Position numbers and translations under genes: made by a program
Assembly (NCBI GenBank): GCA_017620395.1
Contig: JAFZQJ010000020.1
Span: 53,896-117,895 of the forward strand
Direction of reading: 5' to 3'
Source: Clostridia bacterium
Lineage (GTDB): Bacteria; Bacillota; Clostridia; Oscillospirales; RGIG8002
Length of the DNA: 64,000 nucleotides
Notes under the pieces: generated by a model
Told to the model about the DNA's origin: nothing
Seen by the model: the letters and a program-made list of their open reading frames with translations, nothing else
Databases searched by the model: none
Shown here: piece after piece, positions 50,568-58,830 of the stretch
Layout of the letters: every line of letters starts with the position of its first letter
How positions within the stretch are numbered: the stretch's first letter is position 1

Positions 50568-51562
50568 TCTTCTTCGCTCCTGACGCGGCGGCGCGGGCGC
50601 GACTGAGCCTCCGCGTCCGCCTTTTCGTATGCCTTGATTATGCGCTGCACGAGCGCGTGGCGCACAACGTCCTTCTCGGTGAAGCGGCAGATCTCGAGGT
50701 CCTCGATGCCGCCGAGTATGCGCATCGCGTGCACGAGTCCGCTCTTCTTTCCGGCGGGCAGGTCGATCTGGGTGATGTCGCCGGTGATGACCGCCTTCGA
50801 GCCGACGCCGAGGCGGGTGAGAAACATCTTCATCTGCTCGCGTGTGGTGTTCTGCGCCTCGTCGAGAATTATGAAGGCGTCGTCGAGCGTGCGCCCGCGC
50901 ATATACGCCAGCGGCGCGACCTCGATGTTGCCGCGCTGCAGGTAGATGTTGTACGCTTCCACTCCGAGCATATCGAAAAGCCCGTCGTAGAGCGGACGCA
51001 GGTAGGGATCGACCTTGTTCTGCAGGTCGCCGGGCAGGAAGCCGAGCTTTTCGCCCGCTTCGACCGCGGGGCGTGTGAGGATGATGCGGTTGACCTGCTT
51101 GTCGCGGAACGCCTGCACCGCCATCGCGACGGCGAGGTAGGTCTTGCCGGTGCCGGCGGGGCCGACGCCGATGACGATAGTATTCTTCTTTATCGCGTCG
51201 ATATAGCGCTTCTGGCCGAGCGTCTTCGCCTTGATGGGCTTGCCCTTCGCGGTGACGCAGACGCAGTCGCCGTTCATCGTCCTGAGCTTGTCCGCGCCGC
51301 CTTCGTCGACGACGGAGATGACGTAGCGTACCTCCTGCGCGGTGATGTTCTCGCCTCGCGCGGTGAGCATCAGCAGGTGCTCGATCACCTTCGCGGCGCG
51401 GTCGGCGTTCTCCTCGTCCGCGCCGGTGATCTTCAGCTCGCCGTCGCGGTTTGAAACGCTCACGTTGTAATGCCGCTCAACGAGCTTCATATTCTCGTCG
51501 AAGCTGCCGAAAACGCTTATAACGCTTTCCATTCTGTCAACTGCAATGAATCTTTCAGCCAA
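50564..51562 (-). CDS. PhoH-family ATPase
   Basis: A 332-residue PhoH-like P-loop protein (PhoH/YbeZ type). A short N-terminal KH-like region (about 20-70) is followed by the ATPase with Walker A GPAGTGKTYLAV and Walker B FIILDEAQN. These proteins are linked to ribosome maturation with YbeY. The start is TTG 51562, eight bases inside the end of yqfD, with GGGAGG upstream. Confidence 0.93.
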   Translation of the reverse strand: MAERFIAVDRMESVISVFGSFDENMKLVERHYNVSVSNRDGELKITGADEENADRAAKVIEHLLMLTARGENITAQEVRYVISVVDEGGADKLRTMNGDCVCVTAKGKPIKAKTLGQKRYIDAIKKNTIVIGVGPAGTGKTYLAVAMAVQAFRDKQVNRIILTRPAVEAGEKLGFLPGDLQNKVDPYLRPLYDGLFDMLGVEAYNIYLQRGNIEVAPLAYMRGRTLDDAFIILDEAQNTTREQMKMFLTRLGVGSKAVITGDITQIDLPAGKKSGLVHAMRILGGIEDLEICRFTEKDVVRHALVQRIIKAYEKADAEAQSRPRRRVRSEEE

Positions 51563-52742
51563 TGTCGGCCTCCCGTTCGATATATATTTCCTTTTCTTTC
51601 GCTATGTCCGTTTCGAGCATTAGCTCGATCGTGCAGACCGCGCCGTCCGGCAGGAAGGTCACGCTCTCGGTTTCGGAGACGGCCTCTCCGTCCGCCTTTT
51701 CAAGCGCGGCGCGTCTGCGCGCCTCTTGCGAAGCGGCTTCCGCCGCCTGCCGCGGCGTAACGCGTTTCTCTACGGTGACGTATTCGCGGTACTCCGTTTC
51801 CTCCGTCCCGACGGGGAGCTCTGCGCCGCCGAAACGCAGACGGTTATTATAAGTCACGGTATCATATTCATTGTAACTCATTTTCGTGAAAAAAGAAAGA
51901 GGAATATTCAAATTAAACAGCCGTAGAGCCGTTTTTTTCACGGTATTTCCCGTATATTCCCGTTCCTGCGAAGAATAGGGGATGAAGACCTCGATCTTCA
52001 CGGGGCAGACGGCGATGCATTCGGCGGCCGCGTGGACGGCTCCCGCCTCGTCGGTCAGCCCGCTGACGAGCAGGTCGCCCGCGGCTACGGAGTCGCCCGC
52101 CGAGACGACGGCGTCGCCCTTGAACGCGCTGACGCGCTTTATCGTGCCGCCCCGCGCGGCGACGACGTTGCAGGGCGCGGAAAGCGCGACGGTTTCCGGC
52201 GGCGCCGTGCGCTCGCGCACCTCCACGGAGGCGCGGCTACCGCGCAGGTTGACCGCGAGCCAGGAAAGCTCCGGCAGGGCGATAAGCGCGTTCTGCTCGG
52301 CGGCGATCAGGTCTATATCGCTTTTGAAGGCGCCGGGATAGATCCCCTGCCGCCCCAGCTCGGACAGTATCTCGCCCTCGCTGACTTTCGTGTTTCCGCT
52401 GACGTCCGTCACCCAGATTGAACGCGACAGCAGCGCGAGAAGGAACGCCGCCGCGACCGCGCCGGCGATAAGCCCGTTCCTGCGCCTGCCCCTGCAGAAG
52501 AGGAAGGGCAGACCGAACTTGCGCTCGACGCGCATGCGGCAGCCGTTGTTTTTCGCGTGCCTGCGCAGACGGCGGTAATCCCGCGCGTCGACGTAGGCGC
52601 AGACGCCGCCCTCGACGGCGTGAACGTCGCGGACGGAAACGCCGTCCCGCGCAGCGAGCGTAACGACGCGCTCGGGGCAGCCGCCGCGCAGAGAAAACCT
52701 CACGAAGCCGCGCAGGCGGCGAAGCAGTTTTGCTACCGGCAT
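51555..52742 (-). CDS. yqfD: Sporulation protein YqfD
   Basis: A 395-residue membrane protein of the YqfD family, which is needed for efficient sporulation in Bacillus. It has a basic N-terminal domain (MPVAKLLRRLRGFVRFSLRG), one membrane segment (about 92-110) and a large external region containing VSGNTKVSEGEILSELGRQG, a POTRA-like fold. The frame stays open to 53990, but ATG 52742 follows ACGGAGG and overlaps the end of yqfC by 10 bases. The stop overlaps phoH. Confidence 0.9.
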   Translation of the reverse strand: MPVAKLLRRLRGFVRFSLRGGCPERVVTLAARDGVSVRDVHAVEGGVCAYVDARDYRRLRRHAKNNGCRMRVERKFGLPFLFCRGRRRNGLIAGAVAAAFLLALLSRSIWVTDVSGNTKVSEGEILSELGRQGIYPGAFKSDIDLIAAEQNALIALPELSWLAVNLRGSRASVEVRERTAPPETVALSAPCNVVAARGGTIKRVSAFKGDAVVSAGDSVAAGDLLVSGLTDEAGAVHAAAECIAVCPVKIEVFIPYSSQEREYTGNTVKKTALRLFNLNIPLSFFTKMSYNEYDTVTYNNRLRFGGAELPVGTEETEYREYVTVEKRVTPRQAAEAASQEARRRAALEKADGEAVSETESVTFLPDGAVCTIELMLETDIAKEKEIYIEREADIG

Positions 52743-53029
52743 TTCTCTTCCTCCGTAAAATCCACCCCGTCGATGCAGCCCTTTATCATCGCGCTGCCGT
52801 TGCCGAGCGAACGCAGCTCGAGGCCGCTCCCGCGCACGCGGACGCGCGGCCGGCCGGTCAGAGTGATGCTCTCGGCGTCGTATTCCGCTACGCCGCGGCA
52901 GCCCTCCACGAGCGCGGATCTGCGCCCGAGCTCGACGCGCACGCCGGCGGGGGAATCCGGCTCCGTGTCTCCGGCGAAGCGGAACTTCGCTTTCGCGGCG
53001 TATTTCTTCATGATTCGGCTCATCTTCAT
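52733..53029 (-). CDS. yqfC: Sporulation protein YqfC (YabP-like)
   Basis: A 98-residue YabP/YqfC-family protein. Family-like stretches are RVELGRRSALVEGCRGVAEY and ITLTGRPRVRVRGSGLELRS. The family is under sigma-E control in Bacillus and is paired with yqfD, as here. It heads the minus-strand run yqfC-yqfD-phoH-ybeY-dgkA-era-recO-mutS2. The start ATG has GGTGAAAAG upstream; a second ATG two codons later is possible. Confidence 0.87.
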   Translation of the reverse strand: MKMSRIMKKYAAKAKFRFAGDTEPDSPAGVRVELGRRSALVEGCRGVAEYDAESITLTGRPRVRVRGSGLELRSLGNGSAMIKGCIDGVDFTEEEKCR

Positions 53030-53114
53030 TTCTTTTCACCCGTGAAATAAATATGACCGCGCCGGCGCAATAATGCGGGCGAACGCGGCATATTATCGTG
53101 TGAGGAGTGAGGAT

Positions 53115-54179
53115 ATGAATGCGGTTTTGAGAGCGAAAAAGCGAAGAAAACTCGCGGCGCTGCTCCCGGCGGCGCTGACGCTCGCGCTGCTGGCGTTCCC
53201 TTCGCTCGCGGCGGCGGGCGCGGCGCGGGGACTGAAGCTCTGCGGAACGCTCGTTCCGGCGCTGCTGCCGTTCATGACGCTGTCGGCGTGGGCGAGCGGC
53301 GCGGGCGCGTTTTCCGGAGGAAAGCTTACGGGGAAGCTGACGCGTGCGCTTTTCGCGCTTCCGCCCGCGGCGGCGAACGCTATACTTTCCGGCTGGCTCT
53401 GCGGCTATCCCGCGGGAGCGCGCGCGGCGGCGCGGGAGTACGAGGCGGGCGCGCTGACGAAGGCGCAGGCGGAGCGCCTGCTGACCTTCTGCGCCTGCGT
53501 TTCGCCTTCGTTCGCGGTCGGCGCGGTCGGCGTTTCGCTTTTCGGCAGCGCCTACGCGGGCTTCTGCATATACGCGGGCGCGGTTATCTCCTGTCTGCTG
53601 ATCGGCGTCGCAGGCAGGTTTTTCGCGAAAAAAGAACCGCCGCGGAAAGCGGCGGCGGTGAAATATGAGTCCGGCTTCGCGGAGGCGGTGGCGGACGGCG
53701 CGGAAAGCATGCTGAAGATCTGCGCGCTGACGGTGCTTTTCGGGGCGTTGATCGGAGTCGCGGATGGTACGGCGCTCGGCGGTCTCTCCGCGCGCGCCGC
53801 GTCGGCGGTGAAGCTCGCGCTGGAGCTGACGAACGGGAGCGCGGCGGCGGCCGTTTCGGGCGGGTTCGCGCTCTGCGCCGCGGGCGCGGGCTTCGGCGGC
53901 TTGTGCGCGCTCTGCCAGTGCGCCGCGCTGACACGGACGGAAGGGGAGCGGCTGAACGTCGCGCCCATGCTCGCTTCGCGCGTGGCGCACGCCGCGCTTA
54001 CGGCGCTTTTCGCTTCGCTGCTACTGCGGCTTGACGGCCGCGCCGTCGGCGCGTTTTCGACGCTGTCGGACGGCGTCCGCGCCGTGCCGAAGGTGGATAA
54101 CGTCCCCGCCGCCGTCGTGCTGCTCATGCTCTCCGCGACGGTGCTGATGAAGGCGTACTCGAAAAGCAAAGGGATATAG
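53115..54179 (+). CDS. ylbJ: Sporulation membrane protein YlbJ-like
   Basis: A 354-residue, Ala-rich multi-pass membrane protein with a nucleoside-recognition (Gate) domain. GWLCGYPAGARAAAREYEAG followed by LLTFCACVSPSFAVGAVGVS matches the YlbJ sporulation family, controlled by sigma-E in Bacillus. The start at 53115 is supported by GAGGAGTGAGGAT; the frame extends to 53073 without support. It is divergent from yqfC, with 85 bases between the starts, so a shared sporulation-sigma promoter region is likely, though I could not identify it with confidence. Confidence 0.85.
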   Translation: MNAVLRAKKRRKLAALLPAALTLALLAFPSLAAAGAARGLKLCGTLVPALLPFMTLSAWASGAGAFSGGKLTGKLTRALFALPPAAANAILSGWLCGYPAGARAAAREYEAGALTKAQAERLLTFCACVSPSFAVGAVGVSLFGSAYAGFCIYAGAVISCLLIGVAGRFFAKKEPPRKAAAVKYESGFAEAVADGAESMLKICALTVLFGALIGVADGTALGGLSARAASAVKLALELTNGSAAAAVSGGFALCAAGAGFGGLCALCQCAALTRTEGERLNVAPMLASRVAHAALTALFASLLLRLDGRAVGAFSTLSDGVRAVPKVDNVPAAVVLLMLSATVLMKAYSKSKGI

Positions 54180-54209
54180 AAAGTCCCGCTGCTTGCAGCG
54201 GGACTTTCT
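54178..54209 (-). terminator. Terminator of tRNA-Arg (and of ylbJ)
   Basis: A 15-bp stem AGAAAGTCCCGCTGC / GCAGCGGGACTTTCT with a 2-base loop, abutting the tRNA 3' end at 54209. The plus-strand side lacks a strong T-run. Confidence 0.8.
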
Positions 54210-54285
54210 GGCACGCCCGGCGGGATTCGAACCCACGACCTTTTGGTTCGTAGCCAAACACTCTATCCGGCTGAGCTACGGGCGC
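54209..54285 (-). tRNA. tRNA-Arg (anticodon ACG), CCA encoded
   Basis: Minus strand: acceptor GCGCCCG paired with CGGGCGT (last pair G-U), D-arm TAGCTCAGCCGGATAGAG, anticodon stem TTTGG/CCAAA around CTACGAA (anticodon ACG, read as ICG after TadA editing), T-arm GTGGGTTCGAATCCCGC and GCCA end. tadA is encoded at 60174. Confidence 0.96.
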
Positions 54286-54316
54286 GTATTCGGTTTTTTC
54301 CGAACTCCGAGGATAT

Positions 54317-54345
54317 ATTCTAGCACTTACCGCCCGAGATGTCAA
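54317..54345 (-). promoter_or_regulatory. Promoter of tRNA-Arg
   Basis: Minus strand: TTGACA (54340-54345), 17-base spacer, TAGAAT (54317-54322), 31 bases before the tRNA 5' end. Confidence 0.87.
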
Positions 54346-54371
54346 GCATATTTTTACTTTTGTTTTCGAGA

Positions 54372-54400
54372 TTGCATTTTTCGCGCGGATATGATAGAAT
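54372..54400 (+). promoter_or_regulatory. Promoter of the small membrane protein / kinase-like pair
   Basis: TTGCAT (54372-54377), 17-base spacer, TAGAAT (54395-54400), 26 bases before the ATG at 54427. Confidence 0.75.
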
Positions 54401-54426
54401 AACACCATCAAATACGGGAGGCCGCC

Positions 54427-54609
54427 ATGGACGCGAAAGAAAAAACCTTCATCATAATCTACCCGATACTCGCCATCGCTTCGGTCGGCTGCGCGGTCAA
54501 ATGCTTTATCGACGGGCGCCTCGCCGCGGGTATCGCGCTCTGCGTTCTCGCGGTCGGTATCGCGCTATTCTCGATATTCCGCAAAAAGCTTTTCAAAGAA
54601 GACGAATAA
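54427..54609 (+). CDS. Small two-segment membrane protein
   Basis: A 60-residue protein with two hydrophobic segments (about residues 8-27 and 32-50) joined by a short Asp/Gly/Arg turn, and a charged C-terminus (FRKKLFKEDE). The start has GGGAGG upstream and a promoter at a suitable distance. I recognise no family. It lies 22 bases ahead of the P-loop gene on the same strand. Confidence 0.72.
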   Translation: MDAKEKTFIIIYPILAIASVGCAVKCFIDGRLAAGIALCVLAVGIALFSIFRKKLFKEDE

Positions 54610-54631
54610 CGACAGCAGGAGAAGCCGCGAT

Positions 54632-55096
54632 ATGAAAATCCATATAATAGGCGGGCCGGGAAGCGGGAAGACCTACCTCGCGAAAAAGCTTTCTGCTCAG
54701 CTCGGCATACCGCACCACGACCTCGACGAACTGCAATGGGATAACGAAGCGGAAGGATACGGCGTTAAGCGCGATCCGCGGGAGCGTGACGCGCTGCTCG
54801 GCGGCATACTGCGGAACGACGGCTGGATCATCGAGGGAGTTTATTACAAATGGTGCGGCCGCTGCTTTGAAGAAGCGGACGAGATATACCTGCTCAGCGT
54901 TCCGCGGCACAAATACAGATACCGCATCATCCGCAGATATATCCGCCGCAAGCTCGGCATTGAAAAAGGCAAAAAGGAAACGCTCGGCTCGCTGCGGAAG
55001 CTTCTGAAATGGGCGGATAAGTTTCAACGCGAGAACCTCGCCGAAATCATAAAGATGCTCGCGGCGTATCCGGAAAAGGTCAGAACGCCGCAATAA
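54632..55096 (+). CDS. P-loop NTPase of the adenylate-kinase / FlaR-like group
   Basis: A 154-residue P-loop protein: Walker A GGPGSGKTYLAKKL near the N-terminus, HHDLDELQW as a Walker B-like segment, IIEGVYYKW, and an Arg-rich region (YRIIRRYIRRKLG) that may act as a lid. The pattern matches small proteins annotated as topology modulation protein or AAA-family ATPase, which are nucleotide-kinase-like with unknown substrate. It is probably co-transcribed with the preceding small membrane protein. Confidence 0.82.
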   Translation: MKIHIIGGPGSGKTYLAKKLSAQLGIPHHDLDELQWDNEAEGYGVKRDPRERDALLGGILRNDGWIIEGVYYKWCGRCFEEADEIYLLSVPRHKYRYRIIRRYIRRKLGIEKGKKETLGSLRKLLKWADKFQRENLAEIIKMLAAYPEKVRTPQ

Positions 55097-55141
55097 AACG
55101 TTCAAAAATACATATTTTTCACGCGCCTCCTCGGGATAACG

Positions 55142-55172
55142 GTTTCGTTTTTACACAGAATAGAAACGAAAC
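55142..55172 (+). promoter_or_regulatory. Perfect inverted repeat upstream of the small Gly/Ala-rich protein
   Basis: GTTTCGTTT (55142-55150) and AAACGAAAC (55164-55172) separated by 13 bases, ending 6 bases before the GAAGGAGG site. It could be an operator or a leader hairpin. No clear promoter was identified. Confidence 0.5.
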
Positions 55173-55191
55173 TACCGAAGGAGGTCGTTTT

Positions 55192-55362
55192 ATGAAGGGT
55201 ACGATCAAAGGAGCCGCCGCGGGCTTCGCCGCCGGAGCCGCAATGGGCATGGTCGGCGGACTGATGCTCAAGAAGAAGCCGAAGATGAACAGCATCAAGA
55301 AATCCGCGGGCAAGGCGCTCCATGCGGCGGGCAACTTCGTCGAGAATATGCCGAAGTGGTAA
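55192..55362 (+). CDS. Small Gly/Ala-rich basic protein with YtxH-like N-terminus
   Basis: A 56-residue protein encoded after a strong GAAGGAGG site. The N-terminus KGAAAGFAAGAAMGMVGGLM is a glycine-zipper-like helix, followed by the basic KKKPKM and an amphipathic tail (SIKKSAGKALHAAGNFVENM). This resembles short membrane-associated proteins common in Clostridia, loosely like the start of YtxH. The function is unknown. Normal codon use and the strong RBS support a real gene despite its size. Confidence 0.78.
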   Translation: MKGTIKGAAAGFAAGAAMGMVGGLMLKKKPKMNSIKKSAGKALHAAGNFVENMPKW

Positions 55363-55707
55363 ATGCTTCCGCGCATAAGCGGCGCCGTCGTGGCAGATAA
55401 TACTACCGACGGCGAAAAAGAATAAGTTTTGCGTTTGCGTGTTTCGCCGCCCGCCCCCGTCCGTTGACAGACGGGGGCGTTGTTATGCGCGGTATCTGCC
55501 GCCGCAGGGGCGATCTCAATCGCCCGCGGCTCCCCTGTGCAAGGGGAGCTGTCGCCGCAGGCGACTGAGGGGTTGTATCTGTGGCGCAGCCGCAATACCA
55601 CTATGCGGAGCGTAATACCACTGCGAGCAATATCACTATCGCGTCAGCGATAGTACCACTCCCGCCGACAAAGTCGGCGCGGATCATCAAGCCGCCGGTT
55701 ATACAAC
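55363..55707. repeat. Gene-free palindrome-rich intergenic region with AATACCACT repeats
   Basis: No gene is seen. In order: a hairpin CGCCGTCG/CGACGGCG (55383-55414); a terminator-like CGCCCCCGTC/GACGGGGGCG (55452-55479, followed by TTGTTA); then three adjoining palindromes GGGCGAT/ATCGCCC (55508-55525), GCTCCCCT/AGGGGAGC (55529-55549) and GTCGCC/GGCGAC (55551-55565). Four imperfect copies of AATACCACT follow at 55594, 55614, 55629 and 55652. The cluster has the look of dispersed intergenic repeat families found in gut Clostridia. Confidence 0.75.
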
Positions 55708-55739
55708 AAAAAGCGCCCGCGAATTCGCGGGCGCTTTTT
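55708..55739. terminator. Bidirectional terminator, 32-bp perfect palindrome
   Basis: AAAAAGCGCCCGCGAA and its exact complement, centred on GAATTC, with T-runs on both strands. It serves the URO-D gene on the minus strand. Confidence 0.92.
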
Positions 55740-55753
55740 GAAAACGTATCCGT

Positions 55754-56695
55754 TTATCTGTTATCTCTCCACGCCTGCAGGAACGCGTCGTAGTTCTCCT
55801 TCGGCGTGGCGTAGACTACGGCGTTGGAATTGCCGAGCACGAATGGGCTGCCCTTTCCCTGCGCGATAATGTCCGCGGTGGAGGCGTAGACCGCCTCCGG
55901 CGCGCCGGAAAGCATCAGCCCGCAGTCGACGTTGCCGCAGAGGCAGAGCTTGCCTTCCAGCATTTCGCGCAGTCCGCCGACGGTTATTCCGGCAATCGGG
56001 TCGAGCGCCTGCAGGGCGTTGACTCCGGTCTCGACCGCTTTGTCTATTATCGGCATTATGTTGCCGTCGGTGTGGAATATCGGGATCAGCCCGAGCTCTT
56101 TGACTCTCGCGCTCCATCTTTTCGCGAAGGGCATAAAGAACTCTTCGAGCTGCTCGGGGTTGAAGTAGGGCGCGCGCGCGTCGGAAAGATCGCTCGGCAG
56201 GTAGACGAACTCCGCGCCGGCGTCCGCCATCCGCCCGAGCTGCTCAAGCCCGTTCGTAAGCATATTCTCCGCGCGCTCGACTATTTTTTCGGGCGCGTCG
56301 TACATCATATACGAAAAGTCCATATATTCCTCGTTGTCCGGCATCGCCAGGCAGCAGCTGTTGCCGCCGCCGACGAGGAAGTCGGGCTCCAGCTCGCGCA
56401 GGAAGCGTATCAGCTTCAGCCGCGCGTCCTCCGGCAGCGTGTAGGGACAGTCCCACGGCATATCCGGCACCGAAACGGCGCCGAAGCCGAGCTCCTGCCC
56501 GACCTTCGCCATTATCTCCGCGTCGCGCTTCAGCGCGTCGTCCTTTTCGCCGTCCGGCAGCGCGAGGAAGTCGCCGCCGAAAACCGCTTTTTCGTCGGAA
56601 TACTTGTTCCAGAGGTGGAAGTGCAGCTCCCACAGCGGTACCTTCTCCGGCACGCCTTTGTTGAACGCGATCCGCGCGTATTCTTTTTCGCTCAT
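55754..56695 (-). CDS. URO-D family protein (MtaA/CmuA-like methyltransferase)
   Basis: A 313-residue protein with the uroporphyrinogen-decarboxylase TIM-barrel fold. Characteristic segments are IPIFHTDGNIMPIIDKAVE, LQALDPIAGI and LCGNVDCGLMLSGAPEAVY. It lacks the RQAGR-type N-terminal motif of true heme-pathway HemE, and no other heme genes are near. It is therefore more likely related to corrinoid/CoM-type methyltransferases (MtaA, CmuA). The substrate is unknown. I start at ATG 56695, with GGGGTGATG upstream, rather than the much longer open frame. Confidence 0.82.
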   Translation of the reverse strand: MSEKEYARIAFNKGVPEKVPLWELHFHLWNKYSDEKAVFGGDFLALPDGEKDDALKRDAEIMAKVGQELGFGAVSVPDMPWDCPYTLPEDARLKLIRFLRELEPDFLVGGGNSCCLAMPDNEEYMDFSYMMYDAPEKIVERAENMLTNGLEQLGRMADAGAEFVYLPSDLSDARAPYFNPEQLEEFFMPFAKRWSARVKELGLIPIFHTDGNIMPIIDKAVETGVNALQALDPIAGITVGGLREMLEGKLCLCGNVDCGLMLSGAPEAVYASTADIIAQGKGSPFVLGNSNAVVYATPKENYDAFLQAWRDNR

Positions 56696-56786
56696 ATCAT
56701 CACCCCAAAACTCCGCCACGAGGGTGGAGTTTGAATAAAAAACATGTTTGATTAAACGCCGTAATCTCTCCGCGCGATATGCAGCG

Positions 56787-57344
56787 TTATCCGAGCGTGC
56801 CCGGGTCGGCGAGCTTCGCGGCGACGCGGAGTATCGCAAGCGCGTCGGAAACGGTGACGTGGCCGTCGCCGTCGGTGTCGCCGATCCTGATTGCGTCGTC
56901 GGTTTCCTCGGCGAGCTTCGCGGCGATGCGCAGCGCGGCGAGCGCGTCGGAAACGGTGATTTCTCCGTCGCCGTCGAAGTCGCCCTTGAGAGAGGAAGCG
57001 CCGGATTCAACGAACATTATCAGCAGAGTGATGGATTTGTAATCCTTTTCCACCGTGAACTCGATCGATTCCGGAGCGTTACCGTTGAATTCTTCATATT
57101 CTAACGGCTCTTCGAAGGCGCCGAGACTGCCGGATACCGAAAGGAGCAGGGTTTCATGGCCGGCGTCGGGATAGAAGGTGACGTTCAGCGTGATCTCCGT
57201 GTCGGTTTCGTAGACTACCTCATAAGACGCGGTGCCGCCGCCGTCCGTCGAGACGATAATCGGCGGCGTGTCAACCGCGGAAACGGCGACGGGAAGCGCC
57301 GCGACTATGATGAGCGCGAGCGCGAGTGAAAGCAGTTTTTTCAT
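56787..57344 (-). CDS. Secreted dockerin-domain protein
   Basis: A 185-residue protein: signal peptide (about 1-23), a beta-rich domain (about 25-115) and a C-terminal type I dockerin with two EF-hand-like repeats, GDFDGDGEITVSDALAALR and GDTDGDGHVTVSDALAILR, each followed by AAKLA. Dockerins bind cohesins on scaffoldins or the cell surface in the presence of calcium. The N-terminal domain may itself be cohesin-like but I cannot prove it. It shares its dockerin with the large protein at 60785. The start ATG has AAGGAGG upstream. Confidence 0.88.
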   Translation of the reverse strand: MKKLLSLALALIIVAALPVAVSAVDTPPIIVSTDGGGTASYEVVYETDTEITLNVTFYPDAGHETLLLSVSGSLGAFEEPLEYEEFNGNAPESIEFTVEKDYKSITLLIMFVESGASSLKGDFDGDGEITVSDALAALRIAAKLAEETDDAIRIGDTDGDGHVTVSDALAILRVAAKLADPGTLG

Positions 57345-57364
57345 AACGATACCTCCTTGAATGA

Positions 57365-58762
57365 TTATCTTCTGAAGCTGCGTCTGTAATTCGTTTTAGC
57401 GCTTCTGCGCCGGCGGAAAGTGGTGCGGTGTCTGTTGCTGCGCGAATGCCGGATAATCATAAAGACGATGAAGCCGATCAGCGCGGCGAGAAGCACGAAG
57501 AAGATTATCAGCACCGGCGTTGACGAGAAGAACGCGCCGATGTTCGTGAAGATGAATGAGAAGAAGTTGCGGTCGACGCTCTCGTAAACGACTACGGCGC
57601 CTGTGGCGAGCTCGACGACGCCGTCTTCGTCGCGGTAGAAGAACTTAGCCGTGCCCGCGGGATCGCCCTTCGCGACGGGCGCGTCGAGGTGGTCGGGTAT
57701 GTCGACGGAGACGAGCAATCCGGTAGCAGTGCCGTCCTCGTTGTCGTGATTGACGGTCGTATCCGCGCCGTTAGGCATGACCGCGTAGACGTCCTCTTCG
57801 ACGGAGAGGGTCACGTAGTCGTGGTTCCATGCGTAGCGGAGCTTCGTCTCGAACTGTGCGCCTTCGGTCGTGCCGACCTTGACGACGGAGAGGTTGTCGA
57901 AGCACCACTTATAGATTTTTCTTGTGTCGGGAAACGCCTGGTTAACTCCCTTTTCCGCGGCGGCGCCGAAGACGAGACAGAGGTATTCGTCCTCTCCTTT
58001 CTTTGCGGTGCTGACGAGGCATCGCCCGGCGGGAGTCGTCGTGCCGGTCTTACCGCCGGTGGCGTATTTGTAGTAATTCGGATCCGAGCCGATGAGCAAA
58101 AGGTTGGTGGTGGAGAAGGTCTTTTCCGGGCGGTTGCCGTAAGCCGGTCTCTTCGTCTGCTTCATGTCGAAGAACTCGACAAAGGCGGGATTCTTCAGCG
58201 CGTAAAGCGCGATGGCGCCCATATCGCGCGCCGTAGTGTAGTGGTTCGCGTCGTGTACGCCGCTGGAGTTGACGAAGTGAGTGCCGGTGCAGCCGAGCTC
58301 GTCGGCCTTGGCGTTCATAAGCTCCGCGAACGCCTCCTCGGAGCCGGAAACGCGCTCCGCAAGCACGGTCGCGGCGTCGCAGGCGGAGCAGACCATAAGC
58401 AGCTCGAGAAGCTTGCGCACCGTGAGCTGTTCGCCGGCGATGAGTCCGGCGTTCGAGTGGTTGATAGTATCGACGCGGCTGAGCGCGGAATGCGTTACTT
58501 CGACTTCTTCCTCGAGGTCGGTACAGTTCTCGATAACGAGTATCGCTGTAAGCACCTTCGTTATCGACGCGGGGAATACCGTTTCGTCGGGCTTGACGCC
58601 GAACACCTCGACTCCGGTGTTGAGGTTGATGACGAGCGCGTGCTCGGAGGAGAGCTCGAGATCCGGCTTTTCATAAAGCGCGGCGTTCGCGTTGAACGCG
58701 GGCACCGCCGTTAAAAAGCACAGTACCGCGGCGAACAATACACAAAAAAACCTCTTGCACAT
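57365..58762 (-). CDS. D-alanyl-D-alanine carboxypeptidase (DacA/DacF-like)
   Basis: A 465-residue S11 penicillin-binding protein with a signal peptide (about 1-28), the catalytic SxxK in FPASITKVLT and the KTG box in GGKTGTTTPAG. The second motif reads SACDAA, with Cys where most family members have Asn (SxN). The C-terminus has a membrane segment (about 418-440) and an Arg-rich tail instead of the usual amphipathic anchor helix. It trims the terminal D-Ala of peptidoglycan pentapeptides. Start ATG 58762 has ATGGAGGAA upstream. It is encoded 20 bases before the dockerin gene on the same strand. Confidence 0.9.
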   Translation of the reverse strand: MCKRFFCVLFAAVLCFLTAVPAFNANAALYEKPDLELSSEHALVINLNTGVEVFGVKPDETVFPASITKVLTAILVIENCTDLEEEVEVTHSALSRVDTINHSNAGLIAGEQLTVRKLLELLMVCSACDAATVLAERVSGSEEAFAELMNAKADELGCTGTHFVNSSGVHDANHYTTARDMGAIALYALKNPAFVEFFDMKQTKRPAYGNRPEKTFSTTNLLLIGSDPNYYKYATGGKTGTTTPAGRCLVSTAKKGEDEYLCLVFGAAAEKGVNQAFPDTRKIYKWCFDNLSVVKVGTTEGAQFETKLRYAWNHDYVTLSVEEDVYAVMPNGADTTVNHDNEDGTATGLLVSVDIPDHLDAPVAKGDPAGTAKFFYRDEDGVVELATGAVVVYESVDRNFFSFIFTNIGAFFSSTPVLIIFFVLLAALIGFIVFMIIRHSRSNRHRTTFRRRRSAKTNYRRSFRR

Positions 58763-58830
58763 TCGCGTTTCCTCCATTATAATAGCACTGAACGGCAATA
58801 ATAGCGTTCGGGCAATCGTTTCCGAATACG

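Noticed and set aside
52743..53990. Upstream extension that would make yqfD an 811-residue protein
   Set aside because: The extension runs antisense through ylbJ and through yqfC in another frame. ATG 52742 with GGAGG gives the normal YqfD size.
55754..56695. HemE of heme biosynthesis
   Set aside because: The N-terminal HemE motif and neighbouring heme genes are absent; the sequence fits the wider URO-D/MtaA group.
57365..58762. Inactive carboxypeptidase because the SxN motif is changed
   Set aside because: SxxK and KTG are intact, the frame and signal peptide are complete and the promoter is good. A variant motif is more likely than loss of function.
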